From: Clostridiales bacterium | GTDB lineage: Bacteria; Bacillota; Clostridia; Monoglobales; WRBX01 | Direction of reading: 5' to 3' | DNA: 56,272 bases | Assembly: GCA_031261985.1 (NCBI GenBank) | Contig: JAISIR010000004.1 | Span: 1-56,272 of the forward strand | Shown: positions 1-8,524 of the stretch, piece after piece | Layout: every line of letters starts with the position of its first letter | Numbering within the stretch: position 1 is the stretch's first letter | Program-made: the position numbers and the translations under genes | Notes under the pieces: model-generated | Seen by the model: only the letters and a program-made list of their open reading frames with translations | What the model was told of the DNA's origin: nothing | Database searches by the model: none

Positions 1-358
<358 letters not shown>

Positions 359-737
359 AATATTCAATCGAGCTTTGAAAGCTCATAAAAGAAATCTAGC
401 TTAATAATTCGTGTTTACTGTTTTTTAAAAAATTTACGAGAACCGTTCTTTCTTAAAAGGTAATATAAATATTACCCGCCTATTCATTTTTCAAGCTGTT
501 TGTAAAGCTGATAATCAAGAACTTAAATAGTATATATGTATAAACTATTCAAGCAAGCAAGGTTTTGTTCAAAAGTTATTTGAAAAACCTCTGTTTTTGA
601 TTTAAACTAAAAGTTTAAGAATCAATGCTCCACATATTGAGTTTTCAATTAAAATCGGTAGGTTTAAAATGTAGAATTTCGCTTAAAAAATTACCACTTT
701 TTACCTTTCGACTTTTTCCGTCATTTCCTCAGGCGCA
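359..737 (-). other. rRNA operon leader region
   Basis: About 380 bases between the rRNA promoter and the 16S 5' end. It is AT-rich and has no credible open reading frame. On the minus strand it contains a GCTTGAAAAATGAATAGG stretch, resembling the TTTGAAAACTGAATA motif often seen in Firmicutes rRNA leaders and spacers. It probably carries antitermination and RNase III processing signals, but I could not assign individual elements. Confidence 0.6.
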
Positions 738-743
738 AAATCT

Positions 744-772
744 ATTATAGCACCTTTAAAACGATTTGTCAA
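744..772 (-). promoter_or_regulatory. Strong sigma-A promoter of the rRNA operon
   Basis: On the minus strand TTGACA (767-772) and TATAAT (744-749) are separated by exactly 17 bp. Both hexamers are perfect consensus, as expected for an rRNA promoter. Transcription should start near 737 and run leftwards into 16S. Confidence 0.9.
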
Positions 773-919
773 TACCTTTTTTGAAAAAAAATTAAAAACG
801 ACACCTTTCGCCTCAACGGTTTCTAGTGTGTCAGTTGATAAAGTATTGGAACAAGCGTGGAATGCAAAATTTAATGGTAGAAAATGGAAAGAGTTTTAAT
901 GCAGAATGAATAATTGAGA

Positions 920-962
920 ATGGAGAATTATGGTCAACATTTTGCCTCGCAAAATGTTTATT
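920..962. repeat. Short dispersed motif, also at 11450-11493 in inverse orientation
   Basis: The string GAGAATTATGGTCAACAT followed a few bases later by CGCAAAATGTT occurs here. It occurs again as its reverse complement at 11450-11493, upstream of rpoZ. A small hairpin (CATTTTGC/GCAAAATG) lies within this copy. Neither copy is coding. Two copies in one window suggest a dispersed intergenic repeat. Confidence 0.55.
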
Positions 963-1008
963 GAATAAGACCATTGTTTGTCGCACAAATGATATTCTTA
1001 AAAACCCT

Positions 1009-1107
1009 GTCATTGCGGGCTTGCCCCGCAATCTACACGCTAAGTTGTAATCGACTGATATCATTCCTAATTAGCGTATAGATTCCGCGTCGCGGCGCGG
1101 AATGACA
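1009..1107. repeat. Nested palindromic intergenic element
   Basis: A 99-bp element begins with TGTCATT and ends with AATGACA. Inside are two strong GC-rich hairpins (ATTGCGGGC/GCCCCGCAAT near 1011 and ATTCCGCG/GCGCGGAAT near 1082), with a further stem (ACGCTAA/TTAGCGT) between them. The whole could fold as a branched cruciform. Similar 'TGTCATTGCGGGCTTG' palindromes are widespread intergenic repeats in bacteria. Together with the adjacent motif it accounts for much of the gene-free stretch 773-1197; the rest shows no recognisable feature. Confidence 0.7.
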
Positions 1108-1197
1108 ACGCTTGATTTATTAATTGGAGCGTTAGCGAGGATTTATTTCATTCATTTTCAATTCTTCATTGCTTTTACAATTTTGCATTTCTTCATT

Positions 1198-1884
1198 TTA
1201 AACTTTAGTTAATTCTGTCTTATTACCAATTGCTTCCCCCGTTGCTTGCGCAACGTCCCCTGGCTTTAGGCGTGATGCTACACTATCGCGTGACGTAATT
1301 TTTTCAGCATTTGCTTCGATGTTTTTATCAACACTAACAGAGCCGGCAGCTTGGCTTGGCTCTGGAAATTTAATTTCGTTCTTTTGATTACATCTAAATT
1401 CCCTCTCCGCCATAATATCATCATGACAGAATTCAAATAATCTCTTCTGCCAATAATCGGTAGCTTTACTATACAACTTATCGTACTTTTCATCTAAGTC
1501 ATGAAAATTTTCTATACTTTTGCCTATTAAGTATTGAAACTGGATTTCAGCAAATTTGCGTAATTGCGCAACCTTTTCTACAAGTCTCGCTTTCAAACTC
1601 TCATCGTTTAGTTTCAAATTAGTATCAAAGTGCAAAAATTGGTCTGCACTTATATGCGAAGCTTTGCATAATTTTTTGATCGAATCTTCTCCCATAGTAT
1701 TCTTCTCTACAATTGAGTAATAAGGGATATCCCATTCGCCAGCTTCATATCTATAGGCTTCGCAGTCTGGCTCATCTAGCATATCCATTAAGACTTTTAA
1801 TTCTTTCTTATCAGCCTCTATTTTATTCTTGGTTGTATAATATTTCGCCAAAATCCTTTTAGCTCTTTCTAACTCTCGTGCCAT
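1198..1884 (-). CDS. Hypothetical coiled-coil protein
   Basis: A 228-residue protein that I do not recognise. The first 45 residues are rich in Lys and Glu and look like an amphipathic coiled coil. The middle (about 60-160) is mixed helical with several Trp and Tyr, and the last 60 residues are polar and probably disordered. No signal peptide or membrane segment is visible. AAGGAGAG precedes the ATG at good spacing. It follows the gene at 1901-2695 by only 16 bases on the same strand, so the two are very likely co-transcribed. The function is unknown; a partner role with the upstream protein is inferred from position alone. Confidence 0.8.
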   Translation of the reverse strand: MARELERAKRILAKYYTTKNKIEADKKELKVLMDMLDEPDCEAYRYEAGEWDIPYYSIVEKNTMGEDSIKKLCKASHISADQFLHFDTNLKLNDESLKARLVEKVAQLRKFAEIQFQYLIGKSIENFHDLDEKYDKLYSKATDYWQKRLFEFCHDDIMAEREFRCNQKNEIKFPEPSQAAGSVSVDKNIEANAEKITSRDSVASRLKPGDVAQATGEAIGNKTELTKV

Positions 1885-1900
1885 TATCGCTTCGCTCTCC

Positions 1901-2695
1901 TTATAGTTTCTGCCCGCCGTTATTTACTTCAATTTTAGCTCGTTTTAGCAATTCTGCTTTTATTTTTAAATTACTATTCTTTGCATGTTTATCATGATTC
2001 TTACGTAAATCTTTCATTGTTTGCGTAAGATTTTTAGGCTTATTAACAATACTTTGCAGCTCCTTAAAAGCTTTTACATCGAACTTTTTAAGCTCGAACT
2101 TAAACTTACGAGCGTTGTTTCCATTTATAGCAATATCTAAATCTTCAAATGTGCTTGTAATTGCATCTAGCACTTGAGCTGGATTTAATCTATTATACTC
2201 GGTTAAAAATATAGGTTTATCGTTACCGTTAGCGTACGAGATTAACTTGCACTTCTCGAAAGCCTTGCGCGCAGCTGTTTGAAGCGATTGGTTACTTGTT
2301 TGAGTTGCGTAATCTTGAAATTTATCGACTAGTGCTAAAAATTGCTTATCGTTATGCGCTAGCTGCTTCTCGCTTAAATCGTAAGCTTCAGACACAGCAT
2401 CTAAAACCTCGCTATACTTAGCCTTTTGCGTGGCAACAAAGTCTTCTTCACTTATTTTCGCTGTTGTAGCCTCGGGCTGAGATTTATCAGTTTGAACGTC
2501 TGCTTGCTGTTTACCCTTGTTAACAAGCGCAGCTTCAGCACCACCTAAAAACGCCTCTTTAGCAAGCGCAGCTGCATCTTTGCGTGCAGACTCTAAGTCT
2601 ACATTTGGGGTGTCTTTTAGAATTTTGGCAAGATGAGCCTCTAAAAGTTGTGTGTATGTATGACCCTTTTTTTCGGTTGCGATTGTATCAGCCAT
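1901..2695 (-). CDS. Hypothetical Lys/Ala-rich protein
   Basis: About 264 residues, not recognised. The sequence is highly charged and helical. It has an Ala-rich segment near residues 40-70, and the C-terminal third is strongly basic, suggesting nucleic acid or polyanion contact, though no known motif is seen. The start is the ATG at 2695 rather than the GTG nine bases upstream, because AGGAG overlaps that GTG and sits eight bases before the ATG. A good promoter lies at 2741-2769, so this is the first gene of a two-gene unit with 1198-1884. Confidence 0.8.
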   Translation of the reverse strand: MADTIATEKKGHTYTQLLEAHLAKILKDTPNVDLESARKDAAALAKEAFLGGAEAALVNKGKQQADVQTDKSQPEATTAKISEEDFVATQKAKYSEVLDAVSEAYDLSEKQLAHNDKQFLALVDKFQDYATQTSNQSLQTAARKAFEKCKLISYANGNDKPIFLTEYNRLNPAQVLDAITSTFEDLDIAINGNNARKFKFELKKFDVKAFKELQSIVNKPKNLTQTMKDLRKNHDKHAKNSNLKIKAELLKRAKIEVNNGGQKL

Positions 2696-2740
2696 TTTAA
2701 ACACTCCTAAACGTTAAGAAGTTAATGTTACTACATTTAC

Positions 2741-2769
2741 ATTATAACATATTTAAAGGCGCATTTCAA
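2741..2769 (-). promoter_or_regulatory. Sigma-A promoter for the 1901-2695 / 1198-1884 unit
   Basis: On the minus strand TTGAAA (2764-2769) and TATAAT (2741-2746) lie 17 bp apart, about 40 bases upstream of the start codon. The rest of the gap up to 3030 is AT-rich and shows no further convincing element. Confidence 0.8.
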
Positions 2770-3030
2770 GCCCTTTTGACCCTATTAATGTAAAATTTGT
2801 GTTAAATTTTTGTAACTTTTGACTAAAAATCTATGTATTGGCGCAAAATTACTTTAAAGCAACCACTAATCAACTATCATTTGCTCTTTTTAGTTAAATT
2901 CCCCTTTTTGTGCATAACCTCACTGTGGCAGGCGTCACCTTGCCTTGCTCGGTTATTTCAAAAAGAAAAATTTATTCTAAAAATAGCTAAACGCTAGTTA
3001 ATCAGTAATTGCTTAAAGAGGCGAATAAAA

Positions 3031-3453
3031 ATGAAACAACATATATTAAAATCTTTCATTACAATAGTGACAACTTTGTTAGTTTTAACGCTAGTGGCGG
3101 TGGTGTATCAACAGACTTATGGCAAAATATTAGCTAACGAGCAGCAGGAGTATGGCAAAGTTCAGGTGTTTAATCAATCAGCTCAGAGTAGTTTGGCACA
3201 ATTGACCGAAGAAAATAAAAGTTTAAAAGAAGAAGGGAATGCGCAGGTGACACAATTGCAAGAAAAGCTTGCAATCACCGAGAAAAAAGTGGAGTATCAA
3301 GAGGCAGTGATTGATGTGCGAAACCTGTTTGAGCAAAAAAAATATAAAGAATGCAGAGAAAAAATTAATAAAATTGACCCAAACATCTTGACAATGAGTA
3401 TACATTTAGAGTATGATAGTATTAAGGCGAAACTTGTCAAAAAAGGTTATTAG
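3031..3453 (+). CDS. Small membrane-anchored coiled-coil protein
   Basis: A 140-residue protein. Residues about 8-28 form one hydrophobic segment (an uncleaved anchor or signal peptide), preceded by MKQHILK. The rest is predicted outside the membrane, with a Gln/Glu/Lys-rich heptad-like region (about 45-90). The C-terminal 45 residues (beginning VIDVRNLFEQKKYKEC) resemble a short TPR-like helix pair. AGAGG lies upstream of the ATG. I do not recognise a family. It stands alone between a divergent operon and serS, so its role cannot be inferred from context. Confidence 0.75.
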   Translation: MKQHILKSFITIVTTLLVLTLVAVVYQQTYGKILANEQQEYGKVQVFNQSAQSSLAQLTEENKSLKEEGNAQVTQLQEKLAITEKKVEYQEAVIDVRNLFEQKKYKECREKINKIDPNILTMSIHLEYDSIKAKLVKKGY

Positions 3454-3640
3454 CCGCAGCCTCTAAAATTTGCTAAACCGCCAATTAAAATTGGCTTTGC
3501 TCCAATGTCGTCTCGGCATATATTAATATAGCCTTCGCCTCCATTGAAGCAATTTATCTAAATTTTATAGGCTGCTAATTCTATATAAAGACATAATCGT
3601 TATTCGATTTTATTTTACTTTTTCCTTAAGGGGGATAAAC

Positions 3641-4909
3641 ATGCTTAACATTAAAGATTTACGTGAGAATCCGCAAGATATTGTGGAGCGTTTGGCTTGG
3701 CGCGGGTTCGAGTTTGACCTTAAACACTTTCAAGAACTTGACAATGCACGACGCGAGGCGGTTTTTGCGTCGGAGCAATTAAAGAACAAGCAAAACTTGC
3801 TTACTAAAGAGATTCCGCAGCTTAAAAAAGAGGGTAAGGATACCACCCAAGTTTTTGAACAGTTGAAAGAACTTTCTAATCAAGCAAAAGAATTGGCTGC
3901 TAAAGCAGAGGAATTAGACCGCGAGATTACCTATATTTTGCTTTCTACTCCTAACACGCCTAGCAAAGGCACGCCAATAGGCACAGACGATAGCGCCAAC
4001 CTAGAGGTAAGGCGTTGGGGCGAGCCGCCTAAGTTTGATTTTGAACCACTGGCGCATTGGGATATTGGTGATAAGTTTGATATTTTAGATGCTCCTACCG
4101 CTGGCAAGGTTACCGGGACAAGGTTTACGTTTTACAAGGGGCTAGGTGCGCGGTTAGAGCGTGCGATTGTTAACTATTACCTAGATTTACATACATCTAA
4201 TGGTTACACCGAGGTGTTCCCTCCTTTTATGGTGCATCGAAACAGCATGCAAGGCACGGGGCAATTGCCTAAGTTTGAAGAAGATGCGTTTAAAGTTGCT
4301 AATACCGATTACTTTTTGATTCCGACTGCCGAGGTGCCTGTGACTAATATGTATCGCGAGCAAATTTTGGCGGCTGACCAATTACCTATTAAGCATTGTG
4401 CATATTCTGCATGCTTTAGGGCAGAGGCTGGTTCGGCGGGGCGCGATACTCGCGGGCTAATACGTCAACATCAGTTTAATAAGGTAGAGCTAGTTAAAAT
4501 TGCTAACCCAGATACTTCTTATGACGAGCTAGAGACTCTTACTAACGATGCCGAGCGTGCGTTGCAGGGCTTAGGTTTAGCGTATAGGGTGGTGCAATTG
4601 TGTAGTGGTGATTTAGGCTTCTCTTCTGCTAAAACTTACGATATTGAAGTATGGATGCCAAGTTATAATAGGTATGTAGAGATATCGTCTTGCAGTAATT
4701 TTGAGGATTATCAATCGCGCAGGGCGGGCATAAAGTTTAAACGCAGCAAAGATGAAAAGGCGGAGTATGCTCACACATTAAACGGAAGTGGTTTGGCGGT
4801 TGGGCGCACGACGGCGGCAATTTTAGAGAACTTTCAGCAAGCAGATGGCAGCGTAATTATACCCGAGGCATTGGTTAAGTATATGGGGACGGATAGGATT
4901 AAACAATAA
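3641..4909 (+). CDS. serS: Seryl-tRNA synthetase
   Basis: 422 residues, the normal length for bacterial SerRS, a class II synthetase that charges tRNA-Ser and also supplies Ser-tRNA for selenocysteine where used. The N-terminal 100 residues form the long antiparallel coiled-coil arm that grips the tRNA variable arm. Motif 2 ([15 protein letters not shown]) is near residue 258 and motif 3 ([18 protein letters not shown]) near 380. GGGGG precedes the ATG at a suitable distance. The 187-base upstream gap has no T-box features (no AGGGTGGNACCGCG-like antiterminator), so regulation by uncharged tRNA is not apparent. rmuC follows 42 bases downstream and may be co-transcribed. Confidence 0.98.
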   Translation: MLNIKDLRENPQDIVERLAWRGFEFDLKHFQELDNARREAVFASEQLKNKQNLLTKEIPQLKKEGKDTTQVFEQLKELSNQAKELAAKAEELDREITYILLSTPNTPSKGTPIGTDDSANLEVRRWGEPPKFDFEPLAHWDIGDKFDILDAPTAGKVTGTRFTFYKGLGARLERAIVNYYLDLHTSNGYTEVFPPFMVHRNSMQGTGQLPKFEEDAFKVANTDYFLIPTAEVPVTNMYREQILAADQLPIKHCAYSACFRAEAGSAGRDTRGLIRQHQFNKVELVKIANPDTSYDELETLTNDAERALQGLGLAYRVVQLCSGDLGFSSAKTYDIEVWMPSYNRYVEISSCSNFEDYQSRRAGIKFKRSKDEKAEYAHTLNGSGLAVGRTTAAILENFQQADGSVIIPEALVKYMGTDRIKQ

Positions 4910-4951
4910 TCCACAAACAAGAAAAATTTTATAATTAAAGGGGACAGGTTT

Positions 4952-6511
4952 ATGTTAGACATTATCCTAATAATAATTGGGTTTTTTAACATTGCTTTAG
5001 TGTTCATACTAATCTTTAGGGGCAATGATGCCGATTTATCGAATACCGAAAAGCAGCTTACCAAGCTAGAATCGGCGGTGCGCGAGGAGTTCTCGCTTAC
5101 TAGGACGGAACAGGCTAAAGCTTTGACCGAGTTTGACACATCGTCTACCAATAAAATCTTAAGGATATCCGAGATGGTAGATAAAAAGCTGACGGATATT
5201 CAGCATGATAATGGCGAGAAAATCAACCAGATGCAACACGCGGTTAACGAGCATATACATAAAACGTTAGAAGAGCGATTGACTGATAACTTTAAAATGG
5301 TGCAGGGCATGCTAGATAAAGTTCAGCAGGGGTTAGGCGAGATGCAGGGCTTGGCTACTAATGTTGGCGACCTAAAGCGTGTGCTTACCAATGTTAAAAC
5401 GCGTGGGACGATGGGTGAGATTCAGCTAAAGAATATTTTAGAAGAGATTTTGACGCCTGACCAATATGCCGAGAATGTTGTTACCAACCCTAACACTCGT
5501 GCGAATGTAGAGTTTGCTATAAAAATGCCTGGGCACAAACATGGGGATACCGTTTTTTTACCAGTTGACGCCAAGTTCCCGTTAGAGGATTATTCTAGGC
5601 TGCAGCAGGCGTATGAGCAGGCGGATACCGCGGCGATAGAGACTTGTGGTAAAAGTTTAGAGGCAGCTATTAAAAAATGTGCGAAGGATATTAGCGAAAA
5701 ATATATTTATCCACCAGCGACGACCGATTTTGGCGTGCTATTTCTTCCTGTTGAGGGGTTATATGCCGAGATTGCGCGGCGGTCATCACTACTAGATTTG
5801 CTTCAACGTGAATATAAAGTAATAGTGGCAGGTCCGACTACCTTCTCGGCTTTATTAAACAGCTTGCAACTTGGGTTCCGCACGCTGGCTATCGAGAAAA
5901 GGTCTAGCGAGGTATGGAAGGTATTGGCTGGCGTTAAGACTGAGTTTGAGAAGTTTGCAGTTGCCTTAGAGGCTGCACAGAAGAAGATAAACGAGGCGGG
6001 GTCTAAGCTAGACGATTTAACTGGCGTGCGGTCTAGGCAGATGATTCGTCAGCTTGCGCAGGTGGAGAGGTGGCAAGATGATATTGAATCGGGCGAGATA
6101 GATTTTAAGCCGATTGAACCGATATCACCTATAGCGCAGGCAGTTGATGAGCCGGTGATTGAACCTGTAATTGAGCCGATTGTTGAACCGCTTGAGTTAG
6201 AGATTGATATTGCGATAGCTGATGAGGTGCCAGCAAGCAAGCCTGCTAAAAAGGCTGATAGTGCAATAACTAAAAAAGGGGCAGTGGCGTTTGACGATAT
6301 TGCTTTAGATGCAGATTTAATGCTAGAGCCTGAGGTTAAGCCAAGCGCGGATGCAAGTTCTACTATTACGACCAGTGGTAAGGCTAAAAATTCGCCTGCT
6401 TTTGATGTTGATATTAATGCTATTGATTTTGATTTTGGCAAGACTAAAAAAGATGATGATGGTGATGATGGCAAGACTGATTACCCTGCCAACCCGTTTA
6501 CCCCCTTTTAA
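4952..6511 (+). CDS. rmuC: RmuC-family DNA recombination protein
   Basis: 519 residues. Residues 2-22 are a single N-terminal membrane segment, followed by a long coiled coil (about 30-150). The conserved RmuC core comes next (about 155-370, including KTRGTMGE, FPLEDY and FGVLFLPVEGLYAE), a PD-(D/E)XK-like fold thought to limit inversions and handle DNA ends at the membrane. The last 140 residues are unusual: acidic and low-complexity, with repeated PVIEPVIEPIVEP units and poly-Asp near the end. This tail is longer than in typical family members and is probably disordered. A terminator hairpin follows at 6549-6577. Confidence 0.93.
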   Translation: MLDIILIIIGFFNIALVFILIFRGNDADLSNTEKQLTKLESAVREEFSLTRTEQAKALTEFDTSSTNKILRISEMVDKKLTDIQHDNGEKINQMQHAVNEHIHKTLEERLTDNFKMVQGMLDKVQQGLGEMQGLATNVGDLKRVLTNVKTRGTMGEIQLKNILEEILTPDQYAENVVTNPNTRANVEFAIKMPGHKHGDTVFLPVDAKFPLEDYSRLQQAYEQADTAAIETCGKSLEAAIKKCAKDISEKYIYPPATTDFGVLFLPVEGLYAEIARRSSLLDLLQREYKVIVAGPTTFSALLNSLQLGFRTLAIEKRSSEVWKVLAGVKTEFEKFAVALEAAQKKINEAGSKLDDLTGVRSRQMIRQLAQVERWQDDIESGEIDFKPIEPISPIAQAVDEPVIEPVIEPIVEPLELEIDIAIADEVPASKPAKKADSAITKKGAVAFDDIALDADLMLEPEVKPSADASSTITTSGKAKNSPAFDVDINAIDFDFGKTKKDDDGDDGKTDYPANPFTPF

Positions 6512-6548
6512 CAAACGTTCCATAAGCTGATTTAACTACTAACGATAA

Positions 6549-6577
6549 AAAAGCGATGCTAACCTAGCGTCGCTTTT
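6549..6577 (+). terminator. Intrinsic terminator after rmuC
   Basis: A 12-bp stem (AAAAGCGATGCT with AGCGTCGCTTTT, one T-G pair) and a short loop, ending in a T run. Confidence 0.85.
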
Positions 6578-6610
6578 GACACTATAAATTAAATAAGGAG
6601 TGTGTTTAAG

Positions 6611-7186
6611 ATGTCTAAATTACTTGTAATTAATGGCTCGCCTCGTAAGAATGGCAACACGGCGCGCATGCTAAAAACCATTACAGATTATTGCGATAAA
6701 GCTGGAGTGGAAACTGAGTTCTTTCAAGCGGGGGGCAATATGGTGCATGGGTGTATAGCCTGTGGCAAGTGTGCCGAGCATAAGGGGGAATGCACCTTTG
6801 GCGACGATTTTATTAATGAACTTTACCAAAAAGTTAAGGCGGCAGATGCGATTGTAATTGGCTCGCCTACATATTATGGTGATGTAACCACCGAGGTTAA
6901 GGCATTAATGGATAGGATAGGCTTTATCTCTGGCAGAGATGGTCGTCCGCTTTCGCGCAAGATTGGAGCTGCGGTGGTATCGGTTAGACGTTGTGGAGGC
7001 ATGCACACGCTAGATACTATCAATCATTTTTATGGGATAAACGATATGATAGTGCCTGGGTCTACCTACTGGAACATGACATTATCGCGCGATATTGGTG
7101 ATTTTGAGAAGGATGACGAGGGTGTGGCGACGATTACTCGTTTGGCAGAGAACTTAGTATATTTATTGGAGAAACTTAAGGGATAA
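6611..7186 (+). CDS. Flavodoxin-fold NAD(P)H-dependent oxidoreductase
   Basis: About 191 residues of the NADPH-dependent FMN reductase / iron-sulfur flavoprotein-like family. The FMN phosphate loop GSPRKNGNT is at residues 9-17 and a second flavin contact SPTYYG is near residue 83. A CIACGKCAEHKGEC cysteine cluster near residue 50 is the signature of the multimeric flavodoxin-2 subgroup. It probably reduces quinones or small electrophiles using FMN in the cytoplasm; the true substrate cannot be read from sequence. The ATG at 6611 is chosen because GGAGTG overlaps the GTG start three codons upstream. It lies between two terminators, so it is likely monocistronic. Confidence 0.92.
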   Translation: MSKLLVINGSPRKNGNTARMLKTITDYCDKAGVETEFFQAGGNMVHGCIACGKCAEHKGECTFGDDFINELYQKVKAADAIVIGSPTYYGDVTTEVKALMDRIGFISGRDGRPLSRKIGAAVVSVRRCGGMHTLDTINHFYGINDMIVPGSTYWNMTLSRDIGDFEKDDEGVATITRLAENLVYLLEKLKG

Positions 7187-7202
7187 TTGTTAAACTAATA
7201 AG

Positions 7203-7240
7203 GGCTAGCGGCGTATATGATTAACTAATGCCGACTAGCC
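7203..7240 (+). terminator. Intrinsic terminator after the flavodoxin-like gene
   Basis: Stem GGCTAG-CGGC with GCCG-A-CTAGCC (one bulged base), loop of about 17 bases, followed by TCTTTTATTG. Confidence 0.75.
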
Positions 7241-7267
7241 TCTTTTATTGTTTTCATTATAATATAA

Positions 7268-7452
7268 ATACGCTTCGGCGGAATGAATCCGCCTGCGCTC
7301 GTCGCAACAGCTGCGCTTAGCTCATTTTTACAAAAATCGTAAAAATATCGCTTTGCTTCGCGTTGCTCCTCTTATCCCACAAAAGCGTAATCGGCTTTTG
7401 CGGGAGCCCTTTTGTTATTTTGAATTTTTCGGCGACAAGCTGCCGAAAATTT
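7268..7452 (+). repeat. Fixed-loop double-hairpin element (split copy i)
   Basis: Hairpin 1 at 7271-7300 has the GGCGGA/TCCGCC stem around ATGAA, in the CGCTTC...TGCGCT context seen in other copies. Hairpin 2 at 7423-7450 has an 11-bp arm (AATTTTTCGGC/GCCGAAAATT) around the invariant loop GACAAGCT. Here the two hairpins are separated by about 120 bases, against about 25 elsewhere. The intervening DNA holds another hairpin (7385-7415) that is shared with 11851-11885. Hairpin 2 lies inside the 3' end of the YkvI-like gene. Confidence 0.75.
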
Positions 7453-8464
7453 GTTTATATAATATATACCCCATTACCCCTAGGCCTAGCACGCCAAACA
7501 TCGAGTAGGCTATTGCAACGATACCCGAGAAAGGTAGCATGCCCAATATAACGCCTATTAGCGCAATAACAATTGCCGATATTTTGCTATTAATTGGCAG
7601 GCTATGTATCACACCAAAACCATTAGACGTTGCCGTTGTAAGCATAGCAATATAAAGCAGCGGTAGGTAAAAGTTACGCAGGCTATGTAATACCGTTAGC
7701 ATGGGGATTTCGCCTAAATTGCCTGTTGATGTTTTAAGCATAAGCCACATGGTAAGCAACAGCCCAAGCAGCACAATAAACGAAATTATAGAAGATATAA
7801 TAACCGTTCGTAAGTTTATGATATAAGCGCGCAGGGCTGTCATAACCGAGACGCAAGTAAGCACGTTATAGCTTGCATAAACTATAGAAGATATCAGCCA
7901 ATTTTGATGAATCATTTGCATGCTTGCCATAGTAGGCACCGCCGCGGTTGATAGCTTATAGACACCGAGTAACAGCACGCCGATAATCATAATTGGGGTT
8001 AAAATTGAATTTAATATAATAATCCCTCGTGCGTTAAACAAAAATATGATTAGGCAAAATGCCGAGAATATGCCGACACCTAAAATTTGCGGGAAATTAA
8101 AATATTCTTTAAAAATAGCACCGCTTGCCGAAACCATGGCGACGTATGAGCATATCATAAACCCAATTATCAGCCAATTTATTATTGTGGCAAAAGTTCC
8201 GTCGTTAAAAAATTGTGTGGTAGACGTAACTTTAGTGCGCAAAATAATGCTTAACACACAAAACGAGATTAATCCGAATAAAAAGGCGCAAACAATGATG
8301 CCGATAATTGATTTTGGGTTGTTTGTATTAAAAAACTGTAAAATCTCTTGCCCAGAGGCAAAGCCTGCACCGATTATTATGCCTATGTACACAAGCGATA
8401 TTTTAATCGAGTTTTTAACTGACAATAAATTATCCGAAAAATTTGGACTTTTTAATTTTAACAC
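7415..8464 (-). CDS. YkvI-family integral membrane protein (putative transporter)
   Basis: 349 residues with about 10 hydrophobic segments. The N-terminal signature VYIGIIIGAGFASGQEI followed by LQFF is characteristic of the YkvI family (COG3949), distant relatives of LeuT-fold amino-acid/cation symporters. Substrate unknown. The start is a GTG at 8464 with GGGGGAAG just upstream; the divergent glyS promoter overlaps this start. The last eleven or so codons (QIFGSLSPKNSK) are supplied by hairpin 2 of an intergenic-type repeat, so the C-terminal tail appears to be repeat-derived and is unlikely to be functionally conserved. Confidence 0.88.
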   Translation of the reverse strand: MLKLKSPNFSDNLLSVKNSIKISLVYIGIIIGAGFASGQEILQFFNTNNPKSIIGIIVCAFLFGLISFCVLSIILRTKVTSTTQFFNDGTFATIINWLIIGFMICSYVAMVSASGAIFKEYFNFPQILGVGIFSAFCLIIFLFNARGIIILNSILTPIMIIGVLLLGVYKLSTAAVPTMASMQMIHQNWLISSIVYASYNVLTCVSVMTALRAYIINLRTVIISSIISFIVLLGLLLTMWLMLKTSTGNLGEIPMLTVLHSLRNFYLPLLYIAMLTTATSNGFGVIHSLPINSKISAIVIALIGVILGMLPFSGIVAIAYSMFGVLGLGVMGYILYKQIFGSLSPKNSK

Positions 8465-8493
8465 TTGACTTCCCCCAAAAATTATAGTATAAT
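8465..8493 (+). promoter_or_regulatory. Sigma-A promoter of glyS
   Basis: TTGACT (8465-8470), 17 bp, TATAAT (8488-8493), about 31 bases before the glyS ATG. The leader is only about 25 bases, which rules out a T-box. The -35 box abuts the start codon of the divergent YkvI-like gene. Confidence 0.85.
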
Positions 8494-8524
8494 GATATAA
8501 TAATATTAAAAAGGAATAAATTAT

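Noticed and set aside
831-1064. A 77-codon minus-strand reading frame
   Set aside because: It lies across palindromic repeat DNA, has no ribosome site and no protein-like composition.
3454-3640. Possible T-box riboswitch before serS
   Set aside because: No AGGGTGGNACCGCG-like antiterminator, no specifier loop and no terminator were found; only a small hairpin is present.
6049-6474. A 141-codon minus-strand frame in the 3' part of rmuC
   Set aside because: It mirrors the low-complexity acidic tail of RmuC and has no expression signals.
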